Positions 14,250 to 15,059 of a stretch of DNA of 15,059 nt are shown here, piece after piece (the stretch's first letter is position 1; each line of letters opens with the position of its first letter). The translations under genes were made by a program, and so were the position numbers. A model generated the notes under the pieces. That model worked only from the letters and a program-made list of their open reading frames with translations. It was not told the DNA's origin and did not search any database. The stretch covers positions 1-15,059 of the forward strand of contig JAMCUV010000006.1 of assembly GCA_023379345.1 (NCBI GenBank), in the 5' to 3' direction. The stretch is from Thermoplasmatota archaeon. GTDB taxonomy: Archaea; Thermoplasmatota; Thermoplasmata; Thermoplasmatales; Thermoplasmataceae.

Positions 14250-15014
14250 TCATGACTGGGGTGGAGGCTGGTTTCTCCTCTGCTGGCTGTATCTCATGCT
14301 GTTTCCTATGCTGCGGCCTATGAATACGCCAACTGCGAAAATGAGTTCAAAGTATATGAGGTAAGTGAGCAGGTATGTGGGTACAAAACCCTCGAAGAGA
14401 TCTATCTCCGGATCATGCACCGGCCCCCCCATGGGTCCGCTGTAAACAACTGTGCCATTTGGATCCGTGTAACTCACGTTGTATTTGTAAATCCCTGAAG
14501 GAAGATCTGTGGTGTTGTAATAATACCTGTAGGTTGTTGTGCCTGAGGAATTGGTGACTGAAGCAGACAGTATATGATTGGCAGTATAGCCAGAAGTTGC
14601 AACGTGAAGTACCACGCTTGACAGATTGACGTCTGTTGAGGAGTTCTGTGTTATTGTGATGGCGTAATGGAAATCATTGGCAACAGAGCCATATGGGGTA
14701 ACGTTTCCCAGGACCTGTATCCCATTTGGAAAGGTGGTCTCAAATGTAGGGTGCGAGGAGTATTCTATGCTGGCAACGACGGCAGAAGAAAGCATGGCAG
14801 CAATGATGAACACCACTACGCTGCCCAGGAACCTGGGTTTAAGCTTGTAAAGCTTGGTGAAATGGAAACTGAAGAATGTGACAACAGGGACAAGGAAGAT
14901 GATCTCCCCGTAGACATATACCGAAAGGATAACGACTATTGCGGATGTCAGGATTGCTATGCCGAGACCCGTGAACCTGTTGTTCTTTTCAAGCCAATTT
15001 CTGATTTCAGACAA
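14250..15014 (-). CDS. Membrane protein with large sequon-rich external loop, function unknown
   Basis: I do not recognise this 254-aa protein. It has about four predicted membrane segments: residues 15-35, 37-52, 62-84 and 211-234. Between the last two lies a loop of about 125 residues, mostly beta-strand and Thr/Ser/Tyr-rich, with seven N-glycosylation sequons (N104, N124, N130, N155, N167, N179, N186). No sequon lies outside this loop, so it probably faces the outside. The C-terminus is a short cytoplasmic tail ending in a Gln- and Pro-rich stretch (SQQRRNQPPPQS). The segment with VSYTDPNGTVVYSG looks like an Ig-like or CARDB-like beta-sandwich, not certain. It starts with TTG at 15014; a TATA-like element lies about 22 nt upstream and no ATG is nearby. 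Roles in the cell envelope are possible, but nothing in the sequence assigns one. Confidence 0.8.
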   Translation of the reverse strand: MSEIRNWLEKNNRFTGLGIAILTSAIVVILSVYVYGEIIFLVPVVTFFSFHFTKLYKLKPRFLGSVVVFIIAAMLSSAVVASIEYSSHPTFETTFPNGIQVLGNVTPYGSVANDFHYAITITQNSSTDVNLSSVVLHVATSGYTANHILSASVTNSSGTTTYRYYYNTTDLPSGIYKYNVSYTDPNGTVVYSGPMGGPVHDPEIDLFEGFVPTYLLTYLIYFELIFAVGVFIGRSIGNSMRYSQQRRNQPPPQS

Positions 15015-15032
15015 TAGAACAGTAAATGTACC

Positions 15033-15040
15033 TTACTATA
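15033..15040 (-). promoter_or_regulatory. Putative TATA box of the membrane protein gene
   Basis: The minus strand reads TATAGTAA, centred about 22 nt before the TTG start at 15014. It supports the TTG as first codon. Any further upstream elements lie outside the window. Confidence 0.4.
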
Positions 15041-15059
15041 TTGATTTATCCGAAATTGA

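Noticed and set aside
14667..15017. Plus-strand 116-aa frame with several Cys and charged residues
   Set aside because: It is antisense to the membrane protein, whose helices and clustered sequons are far less likely by chance.

Overview
The window reads as chromosomal DNA of an acidophilic archaeon of the Thermoplasmatales type. Arginine is mostly AGG and isoleucine often ATA. Start codons GTG and TTG are common. TATA-like boxes sit about 22-32 bp before the start codon of nearly every first gene, which suggests leaderless or very short-leader transcripts. The gene families also fit: an archaeal Hjc-type resolvase, an AbrB-PhoU fusion regulator and a sequon-rich membrane protein. The order-level assignment is inference from these traits; no marker gene such as rRNA is present. 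I see no tRNA, rRNA, CRISPR array, insertion sequence or integrase.

Layout, left to right. (1) An Lrp/AsnC-type regulator (minus), a roughly 330-bp AT-rich gap, then a two-gene ABC-2 exporter (ATPase then permease, minus, 4-bp overlap). (2) A 214-bp gap with nested inverted repeats, then a ferritin-like/VIT1 fusion protein for iron handling (minus). It shares a divergent promoter region containing a dyad with a class III PLP aminotransferase (plus). (3) A long Hjc-like Holliday junction resolvase (minus), convergent with the aminotransferase and divergent from an MFS transporter. The transporter overlaps surE (5'-nucleotidase) by 4 bp. (4) A class V aminotransferase (minus), divergent from an operon of an acetyl-CoA-synthetase-like acyl-CoA ligase and a metallo-beta-lactamase-fold hydrolase (plus, 4-bp overlap). 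(5) A minus-strand row: an AbrB-PhoU regulator, a small DUF1059 protein and a heavily glycosylatable membrane protein.

How they may work together. The MFS carrier resembles the phosphate:H+ symporter group and is coupled to SurE, which releases phosphate from nucleotides; a PhoU-domain regulator lies about 4 kb further on. This gives a loose phosphate theme, by inference. The acyl-CoA ligase has the acetyl-CoA synthetase N-terminal domain but carries SGGTDI where acetate enzymes have a Trp-Trp pocket, so it probably activates a larger acid. Its translational coupling to an MBL hydrolase suggests a small hydrolase-ligase module. The ferritin-VIT protein probably stores, senses or exports iron.

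Most of the window is ordinary housekeeping or accessory metabolism. The least explained parts are the acyl-CoA ligase/MBL pair, the 3210-3423 gap, the dyads in the divergent promoter regions, and the unrecognised membrane protein at the right end.
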